Shown here: positions 1 to 8,486 of the stretch, piece after piece | How the letters are laid out: the number at the start of each line of letters is the position of its first letter | Position numbering within the stretch: position 1 is the first letter of the stretch | Assembly: GCF_023746555.1 (NCBI RefSeq) | Contig: NZ_CP098755.1 | Location: 3,732,501 to 3,796,500, forward strand | Source of the DNA: Brevibacillus ruminantium | GTDB taxonomy: Bacteria > Bacillota > Bacilli > Brevibacillales > Brevibacillaceae | Direction: 5' to 3' | Length of the DNA stretch: 64,000 nt | Position numbers and translations under genes: made by a program | The notes under the pieces: generated by a model | Told to the model about the DNA's origin: nothing | The model's input: the letters and a program-made list of their open reading frames with translations, nothing else | Databases searched by the model: none

Positions 1-844
1 TGATATCACCGGTAGTGCTGCGAACCTTCAGGTTGGGTCCGCCCGTCCCTGCTGCCCCGGTCAGTTTGTGCTTTCCTTTATCCGTAATGGTCAACTGCGG
101 CCAATCCACTTCCAAATCGCCGGTATCGGAAAAAAGACTGACTTGAGCCTCAGAAGGAAGATTCCGAATCGTCAATTTGATGTCGCCCGTATTCGTGCTG
201 ACATTCACATCCTGTTTCATTTCTTCAAGCACCAATCGCTTGATATCACCCGTCACGCTGGTAATGTCGATCTTCCCCTGTGCGGACGCGATATCCATGT
301 TTCCCGTATCTGTTTTTATTTCCAGGCTATCCCCAACGAAACCAGCCAGTACAATATCGCCGGTACTCGTCCGCATCCTTGCCTCTTTTGCTTGCAGACT
401 GCTGATGCGAAAATCGCCTGTCGCACTTGTCACCATGATTTTTTCGTAGACCGCTTCTGGGACCATCACCTGCAGCTCCAGTTTTCTCGAAACAGGCAGG
501 AAGAACCCGATTTGGACGCCATTGTGTTCCCGCAGCTTCACTTGCAGGATGCCCTCAGGTGTCACTTCCGTCAAAAATTCCAGCCTGTCTTTTTGTTTCG
601 TATTAATATCGCCGATCAGGCGAATGCTTGCCTCTGGCTGATTGCCCGTCGACAAAACGACATCTGCCGTGTCCGTATCTACCTCTAGCCCGGTAATTGG
701 TTTTTCGATCGTACGTTTTTCATCGACACTTTCTGTCAGCAGCTTCATATCATGAGTTTGATTGTATTGCCAGATGAGTCCGATCACTCCAATCAGAAAG
801 AGAAGAGCGAAAAAACCAAATACGCCGTTTACCAGACGTTTCAT
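1..844 (-). CDS. DUF4097-type adhesin-like protein (3' end off window)
   Basis: The reading frame runs leftward from ATG at 844 and is still open at base 1, so the C-terminus is missing. The first 25 or so residues are a single hydrophobic segment (GVFGFFALLFLIGVIGLIW) suited to a membrane anchor or uncleaved signal. The rest is a run of short repeats built around STGDI, TDTGNM, VTGDI, NTGDI and SDTGDLEV, the beta-strand pattern of the DUF4097 / LiaG-like family. It starts one base after the stop of the DUF1700 gene upstream, so the padR-DUF1700-DUF4097 trio is almost certainly one operon. In related Bacilli such trios are linked to envelope stress or membrane sensing. The precise role is unknown and no enzymatic motif is visible. 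Confidence 0.85.
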   Translation of the reverse strand, partial: MKRLVNGVFGFFALLFLIGVIGLIWQYNQTHDMKLLTESVDEKRTIEKPITGLEVDTDTADVVLSTGNQPEASIRLIGDINTKQKDRLEFLTEVTPEGILQVKLREHNGVQIGFFLPVSRKLELQVMVPEAVYEKIMVTSATGDFRISSLQAKEARMRTSTGDIVLAGFVGDSLEIKTDTGNMDIASAQGKIDITSVTGDIKRLVLEEMKQDVNVSTNTGDIKLTIRNLPSEAQVSLFSDTGDLEVDWPQLTITDKGKHKLTGAAGTGGPNLKVRSTTGDI

Positions 845-845
845 G

Positions 846-1397
846 TTACTTCCCCCTAATCATGCGTACATTAAATTGCAAATAACGCAAAAATTGACGA
901 TAGAGCCACCTGCTGAGACGAGCCAGACCAATCGCAAGCATGCCGCCCAGACCGCAGGAGGCCATTGAGGCGAATAACATCATCATCCGATCATGCGACA
1001 CATTCGGAATACCGTACTGCAGGAAAAAGACAAGCGGTGCGAAAAACAACGTAATGGCCGCCACAAAAAAAGCAAAGAGCGCGCCAATCATTCCAATAAA
1101 CGGGCCGAGGACAAACACAAGGTTAAAAAAGCCCAAACTGACGGTTGCCAACACCGCTCGGGTTATATTGCCTACTGATGCGTTGGATTGTGCTTGATGG
1201 ATGCGGTAACCTGCCAATATCTCACGCGCGAGTGCTTTGGGGCTGCCCAGACTTTCTGCGATCTCCTCTTCACTCTTTCCCCTTTCCACCCCGATCAAAA
1301 AATGCTCGGTATAATCTGCGACAATATCCAAGCGTTCCTTGTCAGGCAAGTCACGAAGAAGCGCGTTTAGTTCATCTATAAACTCGCGTCTATTCAT
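846..1397 (-). CDS. HAAS/DUF1700 domain membrane protein
   Basis: 183 residues. Residues 1-65 form a charged helical region (MNRREFIDELNALLRDLP... GSPKALAREILAGYR) typical of the HAAS/DUF1700 domain found beside PadR regulators. From about residue 78 there are three to four hydrophobic segments, then a basic tail. The ATG overlaps the stop of the padR gene by four bases and the stop lies one base before the DUF4097 start, so translation is probably coupled. The family is thought to work with the PadR regulator and DUF4097 partner at the membrane, but no biochemical function is established. The family assignment rests on the helical N-terminus and the gene order. Confidence 0.85.
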   Translation of the reverse strand: MNRREFIDELNALLRDLPDKERLDIVADYTEHFLIGVERGKSEEEIAESLGSPKALAREILAGYRIHQAQSNASVGNITRAVLATVSLGFFNLVFVLGPFIGMIGALFAFFVAAITLFFAPLVFFLQYGIPNVSHDRMMMLFASMASCGLGGMLAIGLARLSRWLYRQFLRYLQFNVRMIRGK

Positions 1398-1714
1398 AGA
1401 CCGATTCCCTCCTCAATGATCTGGTTGACCCCGCGGGTAAAAATTCGCCATTCCATCACGAGATCATTCATATACGTGCGCCCTTTTTCCGTGAGTTGGT
1501 AGTACTTGCGCGGTGGACCTTCAGGCGACTCAGCCAAATAGGTGGTAAAAAAGCCTTCGATGGTCAACCTGCGAAGCAGGGGATAAACGGTTCCTTCTGC
1601 GATGTGGAATTTCTCTGAGATGATGGCCACCAGTTCGTAACCATATCTGTCTTCCTGGGCAACAAGCACCAGTACACAAAGTTCCAATACGCCCTTTTTA
1701 AATTGAACGTTCAC
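1394..1714 (-). CDS. PadR family transcriptional regulator
   Basis: 106 residues covering one PadR winged helix: KGVLELCVLVLVAQEDRYGYEL, then AEGTVYPLLRRLTIEGFF as recognition helix and wing, then PRKYYQLTEKGR. This is the short PadR-s2 type with a brief C-terminal dimerisation helix. The start is GTG at 1714, preceded by AAGGTG seven bases upstream; there is no nearby ATG. It heads the operon with the DUF1700 and DUF4097 genes. PadR repressors usually control their own operon, and a palindrome over the ribosome site (1720-1734) together with a TATAAT box at 1749-1754 would allow that. The signal it senses cannot be told from sequence. Confidence 0.9.
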   Translation of the reverse strand: MNVQFKKGVLELCVLVLVAQEDRYGYELVAIISEKFHIAEGTVYPLLRRLTIEGFFTTYLAESPEGPPRKYYQLTEKGRTYMNDLVMEWRIFTRGVNQIIEEGIGL

Positions 1715-1719
1715 TGAGC

Positions 1720-1754
1720 ATCACCTTGTGTGATATTACCAAATAGCTATTATA
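1720..1754 (-). promoter_or_regulatory. padR promoter and possible operator
   Basis: On the minus strand a TATAAT -10 box lies at 1754-1749 and a small perfect palindrome, ATCAC-CTTGT-GTGAT, at 1720-1734 just before the GTG start of padR. No good -35 box is seen: TTTTTG lies 17 bases upstream. Self-repression through the palindrome is inference from PadR biology. Confidence 0.45.
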
Positions 1755-1814
1755 CAATGCAAGGTACTTTACAAAAAATTATAATTCTTCGTCTGAATTA
1801 GGCCGCTTACCGTG

Positions 1815-1850
1815 AAAAAAGCCCTTTTCCCAACCTTCGGGAAAAGGGCT
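1815..1850 (-). terminator. Rho-independent terminator of the 5'-nucleotidase gene
   Basis: A 12-bp perfect stem (AGCCCTTTTCCC at 1820-1831, GGGAAAAGGGCT at 1839-1850) with a 7-nt loop is followed by a T-run on the minus strand (the A-run at 1815-1820). It lies 26 bases after the nucleotidase stop codon. Confidence 0.9.
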
Positions 1851-1875
1851 CGCTGCTATTGTATTCCGATTGTTT

Positions 1876-3753
1876 CTATTCGTTCACTTCGACAATGCGT
1901 CCCTCTACTTTTGGATTGATCGTTTTCCGTTTGATCAGTTCCTCTTCAACGAGGCTGTAGAAGGTCAGACCTGTATTGAATGCAGGTTTTTGGAAGGTTA
2001 CGTAGCCGTCGCCGCCTGTTGCCAGGAAGTCGTTGGTTGCCACTTTGTAGGTTTTCTTCAGATCAAGAGCTTGGCCGCCTACTTTTACTTCGACTACGCG
2101 CTCACCAGCAGGTTTGCTCGGATTGTACGTAAAAGACATACCGCTGATTTGCGGGAAGCGTCCCTCGCCGCTTTCCACTTTGCTTACGCCATCTTCCAGT
2201 GCCTGACGCAGTTCTTCTCCTGTCACTTCAATCACAACCAAGGTGTTCGGGAACGGAAGCAGGGTGTACAGATCCTTTTTCGTAATGTCGCCTGCTTTGA
2301 GCTGAGTGCGAATTCCGCCCGCATTGGTCAAGGCTACGTCCGCTTCATGACCTTTGATCGATTTGGTGCGCTCCAGCATGATGTCGGCAATCAGGTTCCC
2401 TACATTGGTCTCCTTTTTGCGAACCAGCGTTCTGTCGCCGTCCAGGTCTACTTCGGACTTGGCGATAACGACATTCATCACTTCATCAATTTTGGCCACG
2501 ATTTCCTGAACCATTTTTTCTACTTCAGGATCAGCTTGTACGGATTCATCGTACTCTTTCAGACCGCCGCTGAAAGCAACCAGTTCTTTGCCCAGGTAAT
2601 AGAGATCAGCACGCCCCAGGGACTTTCCGTACTCCCAGTCTTGAACGATGTACGTGCCGTTCACCAGCTCAGGTTCTTTTAGTGGCGTGTGGGAGTGACC
2701 GCCGACGATCAGGTCGATACCCGGTACGTTTTTGGCGATTTCACGGTCTACCTCTACACCGATGTGGGAAACGACAATGACATGATCCGCTTTTTTCTTC
2801 AGCTCAGGAACAACAACCTTAGCCACTTCAACCGGATTCTTAAAAGTAAGTCCTTTTACATTGTTCGGGTGAGTCAGAATCGGTGTATCTTCAGCTACAA
2901 ACCCGACGAAAGCGAACTTTTTGCCTCCGATTTCTGCTTCAAAGGTAGGCACCAGCAATTCTTTGCCGTCCGCTTTGAAAACGTTTGCCGAGATGACCGG
3001 ATGCTTCAGCATGTCGCGCAGCTTCAAGAGCTGCTCATAGCCGAAGTCAAACTCGTGGTTGCCCGCAGCCATTACGTTATAGTTGAAGTAGTTCAGAATC
3101 GGAACAATCGATTCTCCCTGGAATTGGTTGACATAGACTGTGCCCTGGAAGGTATCGCCTGCATCCAGCAAAAGGAAGTTCTCGTTCTCCTCACGCCACT
3201 CTTTCAGCAAGCTAGCGATTTTGGCAAAGCCAAACTCCTTCTGGTTTTTATCTTCGGTAATATGGCCGTGCGTATCATTGGTATGGGCGATCGTGACATG
3301 CGTCGTCGCAGCATCTCCAAGAGCCTGGAAGAAATCTCCACGGGTTACCTGCGCTTTGTTTTCCAGCTTCACTTCAAAGCCCAGTTTTTTTGCCAGTTCG
3401 GTCAGTTTTGCCGAAGAGAGCGTTTGTGTCGGGTTTTTAAAGTCATCCTGGGTCACCGCATCCTTGGTTTTTGCCCATGCCAGGTATGGAGCGGACCAGT
3501 GCGAACCTTTGTCTGTCGGTGCAGCAATTTTGGTGTCGCTCAATTTGGCAAATACAACGACGGCTTCAGCCAAGGTCACATTGCGATCCAGAGCGAGATC
3601 ACCGTTTGCACCCGGGGTTACGATCGACTTCTTTACCATCCAGTCTACATGCTGAACAGGATGCAGCGGGGCTGCAAAGACGGATCCGGCCATCAGCGCC
3701 GAACAGATTGCGGCTGCCAAAGCGGACAGGGTAATACGACGTGTTTTTTTCAT
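1876..3753 (-). CDS. Secreted 5'-nucleotidase / 2',3'-cyclic phosphodiesterase with SLH-like N-terminus
   Basis: 625 residues. Residues 1-28 are a signal peptide (KKTRR, hydrophobic core, AGSVFA cleavage). Residues 32-150 resemble S-layer homology repeats (HVDWMVKKSIVTPG, TLAEAVVVFAKL, SAPYLAWAKTKDAV, VTRGDFFQALG), which usually tie a protein to secondary cell-wall polymer. A metallophosphatase domain follows with all metal-binding motifs: NDTHGH (about 159-164), DAGDTFQG, GNHEFDFG, VSHIGVE and GGHSHT. The C-terminal 5_nucleotid_C domain shows TNVGNLIAD, LTNAGGIR and the TGGDGY substrate loop. It should release phosphate from extracellular nucleotides. It is transcribed alone and ends at a strong terminator. 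The family assignment is firm; substrate range is not readable. Confidence 0.93.
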   Translation of the reverse strand: MKKTRRITLSALAAAICSALMAGSVFAAPLHPVQHVDWMVKKSIVTPGANGDLALDRNVTLAEAVVVFAKLSDTKIAAPTDKGSHWSAPYLAWAKTKDAVTQDDFKNPTQTLSSAKLTELAKKLGFEVKLENKAQVTRGDFFQALGDAATTHVTIAHTNDTHGHITEDKNQKEFGFAKIASLLKEWREENENFLLLDAGDTFQGTVYVNQFQGESIVPILNYFNYNVMAAGNHEFDFGYEQLLKLRDMLKHPVISANVFKADGKELLVPTFEAEIGGKKFAFVGFVAEDTPILTHPNNVKGLTFKNPVEVAKVVVPELKKKADHVIVVSHIGVEVDREIAKNVPGIDLIVGGHSHTPLKEPELVNGTYIVQDWEYGKSLGRADLYYLGKELVAFSGGLKEYDESVQADPEVEKMVQEIVAKIDEVMNVVIAKSEVDLDGDRTLVRKKETNVGNLIADIMLERTKSIKGHEADVALTNAGGIRTQLKAGDITKKDLYTLLPFPNTLVVIEVTGEELRQALEDGVSKVESGEGRFPQISGMSFTYNPSKPAGERVVEVKVGGQALDLKKTYKVATNDFLATGGDGYVTFQKPAFNTGLTFYSLVEEELIKRKTINPKVEGRIVEVNE

Positions 3754-3842
3754 TTCACGTTTCTCCTCCCATTATGTATATAGATATGAACAATGCCTCT
3801 CCAATTATAGCAAATATTTCTGTGGAATGGGGCGATATCCTG

Positions 3843-4631
3843 CTAGATTTTGGAGAGGAAAGACAGCATCTCTTGCGCTAGTTCATCCGGGGTCTCCAGC
3901 ATACCCATGTGCCCGGCTCCCTCCAGCAATACCTGGTGGACGCGTGGCCCTTTCACAGTAAAGGTTTTCTCAGGGGCGATGATCTGATCATTTTTTCCTG
4001 CTACGAGCAGCAGCGGGCAGGGAAGCGAGGCGAGAATCTCCCTGCGATCCGGTCTGTCTCTCATCGCCTCCAGGGTTCGGATAGCCCCTTCCGCCGGCGT
4101 CTGTAGTCCAATCTCTCTGGCCAGGTTCCACTCAGCCGGGATAAGAGTTGCACTCTCGGGAGCAAAAAGCTTGGGGATCAATGCTTTGATAAACGGCTCC
4201 ACCCCGTTGCGCTGGATGTTGTCCATTCCTTTTGTCCGGTTTGCCTTCGCCTGCTCGTCATCGGGATAGGCAGTGGAGTGGATGAGTCCAATCGCTTTTA
4301 CTCTTTCCGGGAAAAGCTCAGCAAAGGCAAGCGCTACGTAACCGCCCAGAGAGTGTCCCAGCAGCGTGATTTTTTCTATTCCCGTTTGGTCGAGCAAATG
4401 CGCCAGATCCCCCGCCATTTTTTCAACGGTAAATGATTCGGACGGGACCGAGCTATTTCCGTGACCACGCAGATCGGGAGCAATGACACGATGGCTTTTC
4501 TCCAACTGCGGAAGAATTTTCTGCCAATAAGCAGAGCTTCCGCAGAATCCGTGGACCAAGCAGACAGCTTCCCCTGCACCGCTGTCCAGATAAGCGATTT
4601 CTACATCATTTGCGACGGTTTTCGTCTTCAT
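3843..4631 (-). CDS. Alpha/beta hydrolase
   Basis: 262 residues, a single alpha/beta-hydrolase fold without signal peptide, hence cytoplasmic. HGFCGSS near residue 27 is the oxyanion-hole turn. The nucleophile elbow is GHSLGGY with Ser94. The acid is probably the Asp in VAGKNDQII near 214 and the base the His in GAGHMG near 242. The lid between the elbow and the acid is short. ATG at 4631 has GGGAGG eight bases upstream. The sequence resembles the broad group with 3-oxoadipate enol-lactonase, YvaM and MenH-like enzymes, but no neighbour points to a pathway, so the substrate is left open. Confidence 0.9.
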   Translation of the reverse strand: MKTKTVANDVEIAYLDSGAGEAVCLVHGFCGSSAYWQKILPQLEKSHRVIAPDLRGHGNSSVPSESFTVEKMAGDLAHLLDQTGIEKITLLGHSLGGYVALAFAELFPERVKAIGLIHSTAYPDDEQAKANRTKGMDNIQRNGVEPFIKALIPKLFAPESATLIPAEWNLAREIGLQTPAEGAIRTLEAMRDRPDRREILASLPCPLLLVAGKNDQIIAPEKTFTVKGPRVHQVLLEGAGHMGMLETPDELAQEMLSFLSKI

Positions 4632-4913
4632 CGAATGTACCTCCCATTCTTTTATGGCAGCGTTAGCTTACTGGTTAGTGTTTCCTTTGCTCATCAAAAC
4701 AATGATACGGAAATCCTACTCACCTGAAAAGGAATCACAGTTCGCCCCATGGTTCCCTATGGCATTCCGCTTGGACCTAGACACTTTTACCCCTTTTTGC
4801 AAACTCGCGTGATCCCTGCTTATCAAGTTTCTCCAGCCTGCCGATATGAGTAAGGAATACCATTATTGAGTGCTTTTGGGAGCATAGCTCAATGACATCA
4901 GGAGGAATTCAAC
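4632..4913. other. Intergenic region between divergent genes
   Basis: These 282 bases separate the leftward hydrolase from the rightward secreted protein. Apart from the two ribosome binding sites (GGGAGG at the left, AGGAGG at the right) I see no clear promoter, hairpin or reading frame. Confidence 0.5.
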
Positions 4914-5795
4914 ATGAAGCTTTTTCCGCGTACTGTCCTTTTTTTGCTGATCTTACCTGCTTTTTTGTTGACCGGCTTCTCTTCTGCAGAAAAGCCGATC
5001 CGAGCCACCTGGCTGTGGCAAACCTACCAGACCGCCTCGCAGCCCGAGCAAATTCTCGCGTTTGCCGCTGAACAAAAGGTCAATCTTCTCTATCTGAAAA
5101 TTGATACCTCGCTGCGACCGGCCTATTACCAATCCTTTATCAAAAAAGCCCGCGCGGCAGGGATTGAAGTCCACGCATTGTCGGGCAAATCAAGCTGGGG
5201 TTTGTCGCAAAACCGCGCAGAAATGCTGGACTTTGCAAACTGGGTGATCCGCTACAATCAAACGGTGGATACGGATGCGGCCATTACGGGTATCCATTTT
5301 GACATCGAACCCTATACGTTGCCCGAATGGAAGACGGATCAGGCTGCCGTGATCCGCCAGTGGATGGACAACGTAGATGCCTACGTGAACCTGATTCAAG
5401 AACAGCAACCCTCGCTTCATATCGGATGTGATATTCCATTCTGGCTGGACAAGTACCCTCTTCCGGACGATTCCGCTGTCTCCGTTACCGAGCGGCTGAT
5501 CTCCCGGCATGGTCACGTCACAGTGATGGCCTATCGAGACCGTGCAGAAGGGCCAAACAGCATCTCGGCGCTCGTCCCGGAAGAGCTGGACTTTGCTGAG
5601 CGGCTGGGCAAACAGGTCGTGATCGCAGTGGAGACCAAAGCGAGCAATGAAGGTGATTTCGTCACCTTTTACGAAGAAGGCCGCGCCAGGATGGAAGAAG
5701 AACTGAGCAAACTGCATCAGCTTTTTTCCAAGCGAACTTCATTCGCCGGAGTAGCCATCCATTCCTATGAGTATTGGACTTTGTTGAAGGAATAA
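4914..5795 (+). CDS. Secreted putative TIM-barrel (glycoside-hydrolase-like) protein
   Basis: 293 residues preceded by AGGAGG. Residues 1-25 are a signal peptide or lipoprotein-like leader without a clear lipobox Cys (LLILPAFLLTGFSSAEK). The mature part alternates beta strands and helices as in a TIM barrel: IRATWLWQTYQ, VNLLYLKID, GIEVHALSG, then ITGIHFDIEPY near residue 126, where the Asp and Glu are in the position of catalytic acids of clan GH-A/GH18-like barrels. Later strands include HIGCDIPFW, HVTVMAYRD and QVVIAVETK. I do not recognise a named family, and activity on a glycan is inference from the DxE strand. It is a single-gene unit closed by a terminator. Confidence 0.8.
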   Translation: MKLFPRTVLFLLILPAFLLTGFSSAEKPIRATWLWQTYQTASQPEQILAFAAEQKVNLLYLKIDTSLRPAYYQSFIKKARAAGIEVHALSGKSSWGLSQNRAEMLDFANWVIRYNQTVDTDAAITGIHFDIEPYTLPEWKTDQAAVIRQWMDNVDAYVNLIQEQQPSLHIGCDIPFWLDKYPLPDDSAVSVTERLISRHGHVTVMAYRDRAEGPNSISALVPEELDFAERLGKQVVIAVETKASNEGDFVTFYEEGRARMEEELSKLHQLFSKRTSFAGVAIHSYEYWTLLKE

Positions 5796-5826
5796 AAGCA
5801 TCACCCTTTCGCTTCCAGCAAGTGAA

Positions 5827-5860
5827 CGACCCCGCCAAAGCACTGGCGGAGTCGTTTTTT
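5827..5860 (+). terminator. Rho-independent terminator
   Basis: The stem CGACCCCGCCA / TGGCGGAGTCG (5827-5837 and 5844-5854, one G-T pair) is followed by TTTTTT. It ends the secreted TIM-barrel-like gene and lies just before the convergent MocR gene. Confidence 0.88.
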
Positions 5861-5862
5861 CT

Positions 5863-7299
5863 TCAGAAATGGGTGTGGGCATGATTCAATTCGCGGGACA
5901 ACTGGATCAACTGCCTCACCCCTTCGCGAAGCTGTTTTTCATTAATATAGGAATAGCTCAGACGCATCCACGCCTTCTTTTCTTTCAATGGGTCACAGAT
6001 GGAGCCAGGAACGAATGAAATCGATTTCTCGATGCTTTTGGCCAGCAGCTCATCCATCGGGACGGACGGCGGGAGCTTGACCCAGAGATTTAATCCGCCT
6101 GCAGGACTGCTCCAGGTCCAATCTGTAAGCGATAGCTCCTCTTCCATGATGGATTTTCTTACATTCAACGCGATCCGCAGTTTTTCCAGATGCTGCTGAA
6201 GCCGAGCAGAGGAAAAGTAATGCAGAAATATCTTTTGATTGAGCAGAGGACTGCCGTTATCCGATAAAGCTTTCAGGGTAAACAGATGCTTCATCAACGC
6301 GGGCCGCAGACAAACAGCCGCGATTCGCAAACCTGGGGCCACGTATTTGCTGAAGCTGCGGATATATACGACGTAGCCTTCTGTACTGTACGAAAACAGC
6401 GGCAGAGGCGGCTCCCGATCAAAGTAGATATCATGAAACGTATCGTCTTCAAGCAAGAAGCAGCGATGACGCTCCGCCAGCTCGACCAGCTGCTTTCGCT
6501 GTTTTGCCGGAATGGTGTAGCCTGTCGGATTGTGAAAGGTGGGATTGAGGTAAAATAAACGCGGCTTGTGTTGGATCATGTACGACTCTACCTGCTCCAA
6601 ATCGTAGCCATTCGGATGAATATCTACGGGCAGCAGCTTTGCACCCTGCTGCCTGAAAATGTCTATGGCTGCACTGTATGTGGGTCTCTCTATCAGCACC
6701 GCATCCATCGGCTGAATCAGCAGGCGAGCCAGTAAATCAATCGCCTGCTGCGAGCCTGAGGTGATGAGGATGTCATCTGCTCCCACGTGAAAATGATGCT
6801 GATGGGCAAAGTGGCGGGCCAAGACATGCCGAAGCTCTTCGTCCCCCTGCACGGTGGAATAAGTGCTCAAAACCTTGGGGTACAAATCAAAAATCTCTTT
6901 CACATACTCTGAAAAATAGCGGTTCGGCAGCAAATTGGGGTCGATCAGCGCATAAGAAAACTGATAGGTTGCCGGCACGCGATGGATTTCTGACAAATGA
7001 CTTTTCTGCACATAGGAGGAGACAATCGGAGAATCCAGGTCATCAAATGGCAAAAGTCCGCCGGGATGGACGTAATAGCCGGATTTATCTTTGACATACA
7101 CCTTTTTATCTTCTTTTAGCCGTTGGTAGGCCTTGAAAACGGTCAACCGGTGAACATTCAGCTCGGATGCGAGCAAGCGGATCGACGGAATCTTTTCATG
7201 CTCCCTCCACTCTCCCCGCTGGATCCTGGTCCAGATGTAGTCATATACGTGCTCGGATAATGCCTTGACCTGTGTTCCTCCCCCGTTTACTCTTTCCAT
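5863..7299 (-). CDS. MocR family (GntR HTH plus PLP aminotransferase-like) regulator
   Basis: 478 residues from ATG at 7299, with AAGGGGGG eight bases upstream. The frame is open a further 41 codons, but that stretch contains the direct repeats of the divergent promoter region and no better ribosome site. Residues 10-75 are a GntR winged helix (VYDYIWTRIQRGEW, IPSIRLLASELNVHRLTVFKAYQRL). From about 110 on it is a type-I aminotransferase domain: TSGSQQAIDLL, NPTFHNPTGY, EDDTFHDIYF, and the PLP-binding lysine in RSFSKYVAPG (Lys318). MocR proteins use bound PLP with an amino compound to control a neighbouring gene. The divergent EamA exporter is the likely target. Confidence 0.92.
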   Translation of the reverse strand: MERVNGGGTQVKALSEHVYDYIWTRIQRGEWREHEKIPSIRLLASELNVHRLTVFKAYQRLKEDKKVYVKDKSGYYVHPGGLLPFDDLDSPIVSSYVQKSHLSEIHRVPATYQFSYALIDPNLLPNRYFSEYVKEIFDLYPKVLSTYSTVQGDEELRHVLARHFAHQHHFHVGADDILITSGSQQAIDLLARLLIQPMDAVLIERPTYSAAIDIFRQQGAKLLPVDIHPNGYDLEQVESYMIQHKPRLFYLNPTFHNPTGYTIPAKQRKQLVELAERHRCFLLEDDTFHDIYFDREPPLPLFSYSTEGYVVYIRSFSKYVAPGLRIAAVCLRPALMKHLFTLKALSDNGSPLLNQKIFLHYFSSARLQQHLEKLRIALNVRKSIMEEELSLTDWTWSSPAGGLNLWVKLPPSVPMDELLAKSIEKSISFVPGSICDPLKEKKAWMRLSYSYINEKQLREGVRQLIQLSRELNHAHTHF

Positions 7300-7339
7300 C
7301 TTGATGCCCCCCTTTTCCTTATCATAGACGAACTGGTCT

Positions 7340-7372
7340 GCATCTGTTCTATTTGATCGCATCTGTTCTATT
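7340..7372. promoter_or_regulatory. Direct-repeat operator candidate for the MocR regulator
   Basis: GCATCTGTTCTATT occurs twice without change, at 7340-7353 and 7359-7372, 19 bases apart (about two helical turns). It lies 41 to 73 bases before the regulator start and 37 to 69 bases before the exporter start. Dimeric MocR proteins such as GabR and PdxR bind direct repeats, so this is the natural operator. No clear -35/-10 pair was identified around it. Confidence 0.65.
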
Positions 7373-7408
7373 CTCTTCTTCTTATGATGATACCAAGGAG
7401 GCGTTACT

Positions 7409-8329
7409 ATGGTAATCATCAACTACGCAATCATGTGTCTCGTGTTTGGAACCACCTTTTTGACGATTAAAATCGGCATTGATGCAGGAGCTCCACCCTT
7501 TTTCTCGGCCGGAATCCGTTTTTTTCTGGCGGGACTTTTGCTCTTTGTCTGGATGATCTTGAAAAAACGTGCCCGCGTCAACCTGCTGATCCAAAAGGAA
7601 ATGATGATTACGGGACTCTGCCTGACCTTCGGTACGTTTTCCACCCTGTACTGGGCGGAGCAATACGTTACCTCGGGAGCGGCAGCCATCCTTTCGGCGA
7701 CAGCACCGATGATGATCTTGCTGCTCCAGATGATAGTAATGCGCGAACAAGTCGCCAGGAAAGCATTGATCGGTTGTCTGATTGGTTTTCTCGGTGTGAT
7801 TCTTCTGGTCTTCCCTCAAGTAACCATGACCGCCAGCCTGTTTTGGCTGCTCGGCAGTGGAGCAATCCTGATTGGCCAGCTTTTTTACTCGTCAGGTGCT
7901 TTGTATTCCAAGCAGGTCATTCGCCGCTTTGCCGATTCTTCACCCGTCGCCCTGAATGCTGTCCAGATGATGTACGGTGGAGCGATGCTGATGATTCTCT
8001 CATTTTTTACCGAACCGCTTCATCTGTCATCCATGCTTACACCCAAAGCGATCGGCTCGCTGCTCTATCTGATCATCATCGGTTCCATGGTGGGACATAC
8101 CATTTTTTACTGGCTGGTAGCCAAAACCAATCCCGTCTTCCCCTCTACCTGGCTTTATCTGTCTCCCGTAATCGCCATGGGGCTGGGCGCCCTTCTATAT
8201 CATGAAACGGTTACCTGGTTCATGGCACTGGGAGCTGTCACGACCATTGCGGGAATTGTCATCGTTAATTTCGACTCCCTGCGCAATCTGATCAAACGAC
8301 AGCAGCGAAAAGAACTGGACCTGGCATGA
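7409..8329 (+). CDS. EamA/DMT family transporter
   Basis: 306 residues with about ten hydrophobic segments in two EamA halves. The first half opens with CLVFGTTFLTIKIGIDAGAPP and contains ILSATAPMMILLLQ; the second has the FWLLGSGAILIG and VFPSTWLYLSPVIAMGLG stretches. The tail KRQQRKELDLA is cytoplasmic. ATG at 7409 is preceded by AAGGAGG. Such carriers export amino acids, nucleosides or drugs. The substrate may be related to the effector of the divergent MocR regulator, which usually means an amine, amino acid or vitamin B6 compound; that link is inference. Confidence 0.9.
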   Translation: MVIINYAIMCLVFGTTFLTIKIGIDAGAPPFFSAGIRFFLAGLLLFVWMILKKRARVNLLIQKEMMITGLCLTFGTFSTLYWAEQYVTSGAAAILSATAPMMILLLQMIVMREQVARKALIGCLIGFLGVILLVFPQVTMTASLFWLLGSGAILIGQLFYSSGALYSKQVIRRFADSSPVALNAVQMMYGGAMLMILSFFTEPLHLSSMLTPKAIGSLLYLIIIGSMVGHTIFYWLVAKTNPVFPSTWLYLSPVIAMGLGALLYHETVTWFMALGAVTTIAGIVIVNFDSLRNLIKRQQRKELDLA

Positions 8330-8421
8330 CATAACATGGAAGGACTAGCATGGAAGGACGGCTATTTCCAGACTTCCCAGGCGACCATGCCAACGCACAA
8401 CGTAGATGCTGATCGGCAATC

Positions 8422-8450
8422 AAAAAAGTCCCCTTTTCGGAGGGGACTTT
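8422..8450. terminator. Bidirectional terminator between eamA and hemL
   Basis: AAAGTCCCC (8425-8433) pairs with GGGGACTTT (8442-8450) around an 8-nt loop. On the minus strand a T-run follows (A-run at 8422-8427), so it best serves hemL; on the plus strand the U-tract is short. Confidence 0.8.
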
Positions 8451-8486
8451 CGTCTTCATTTCTTTTGATTCGCTGCTTTTCTTTGC

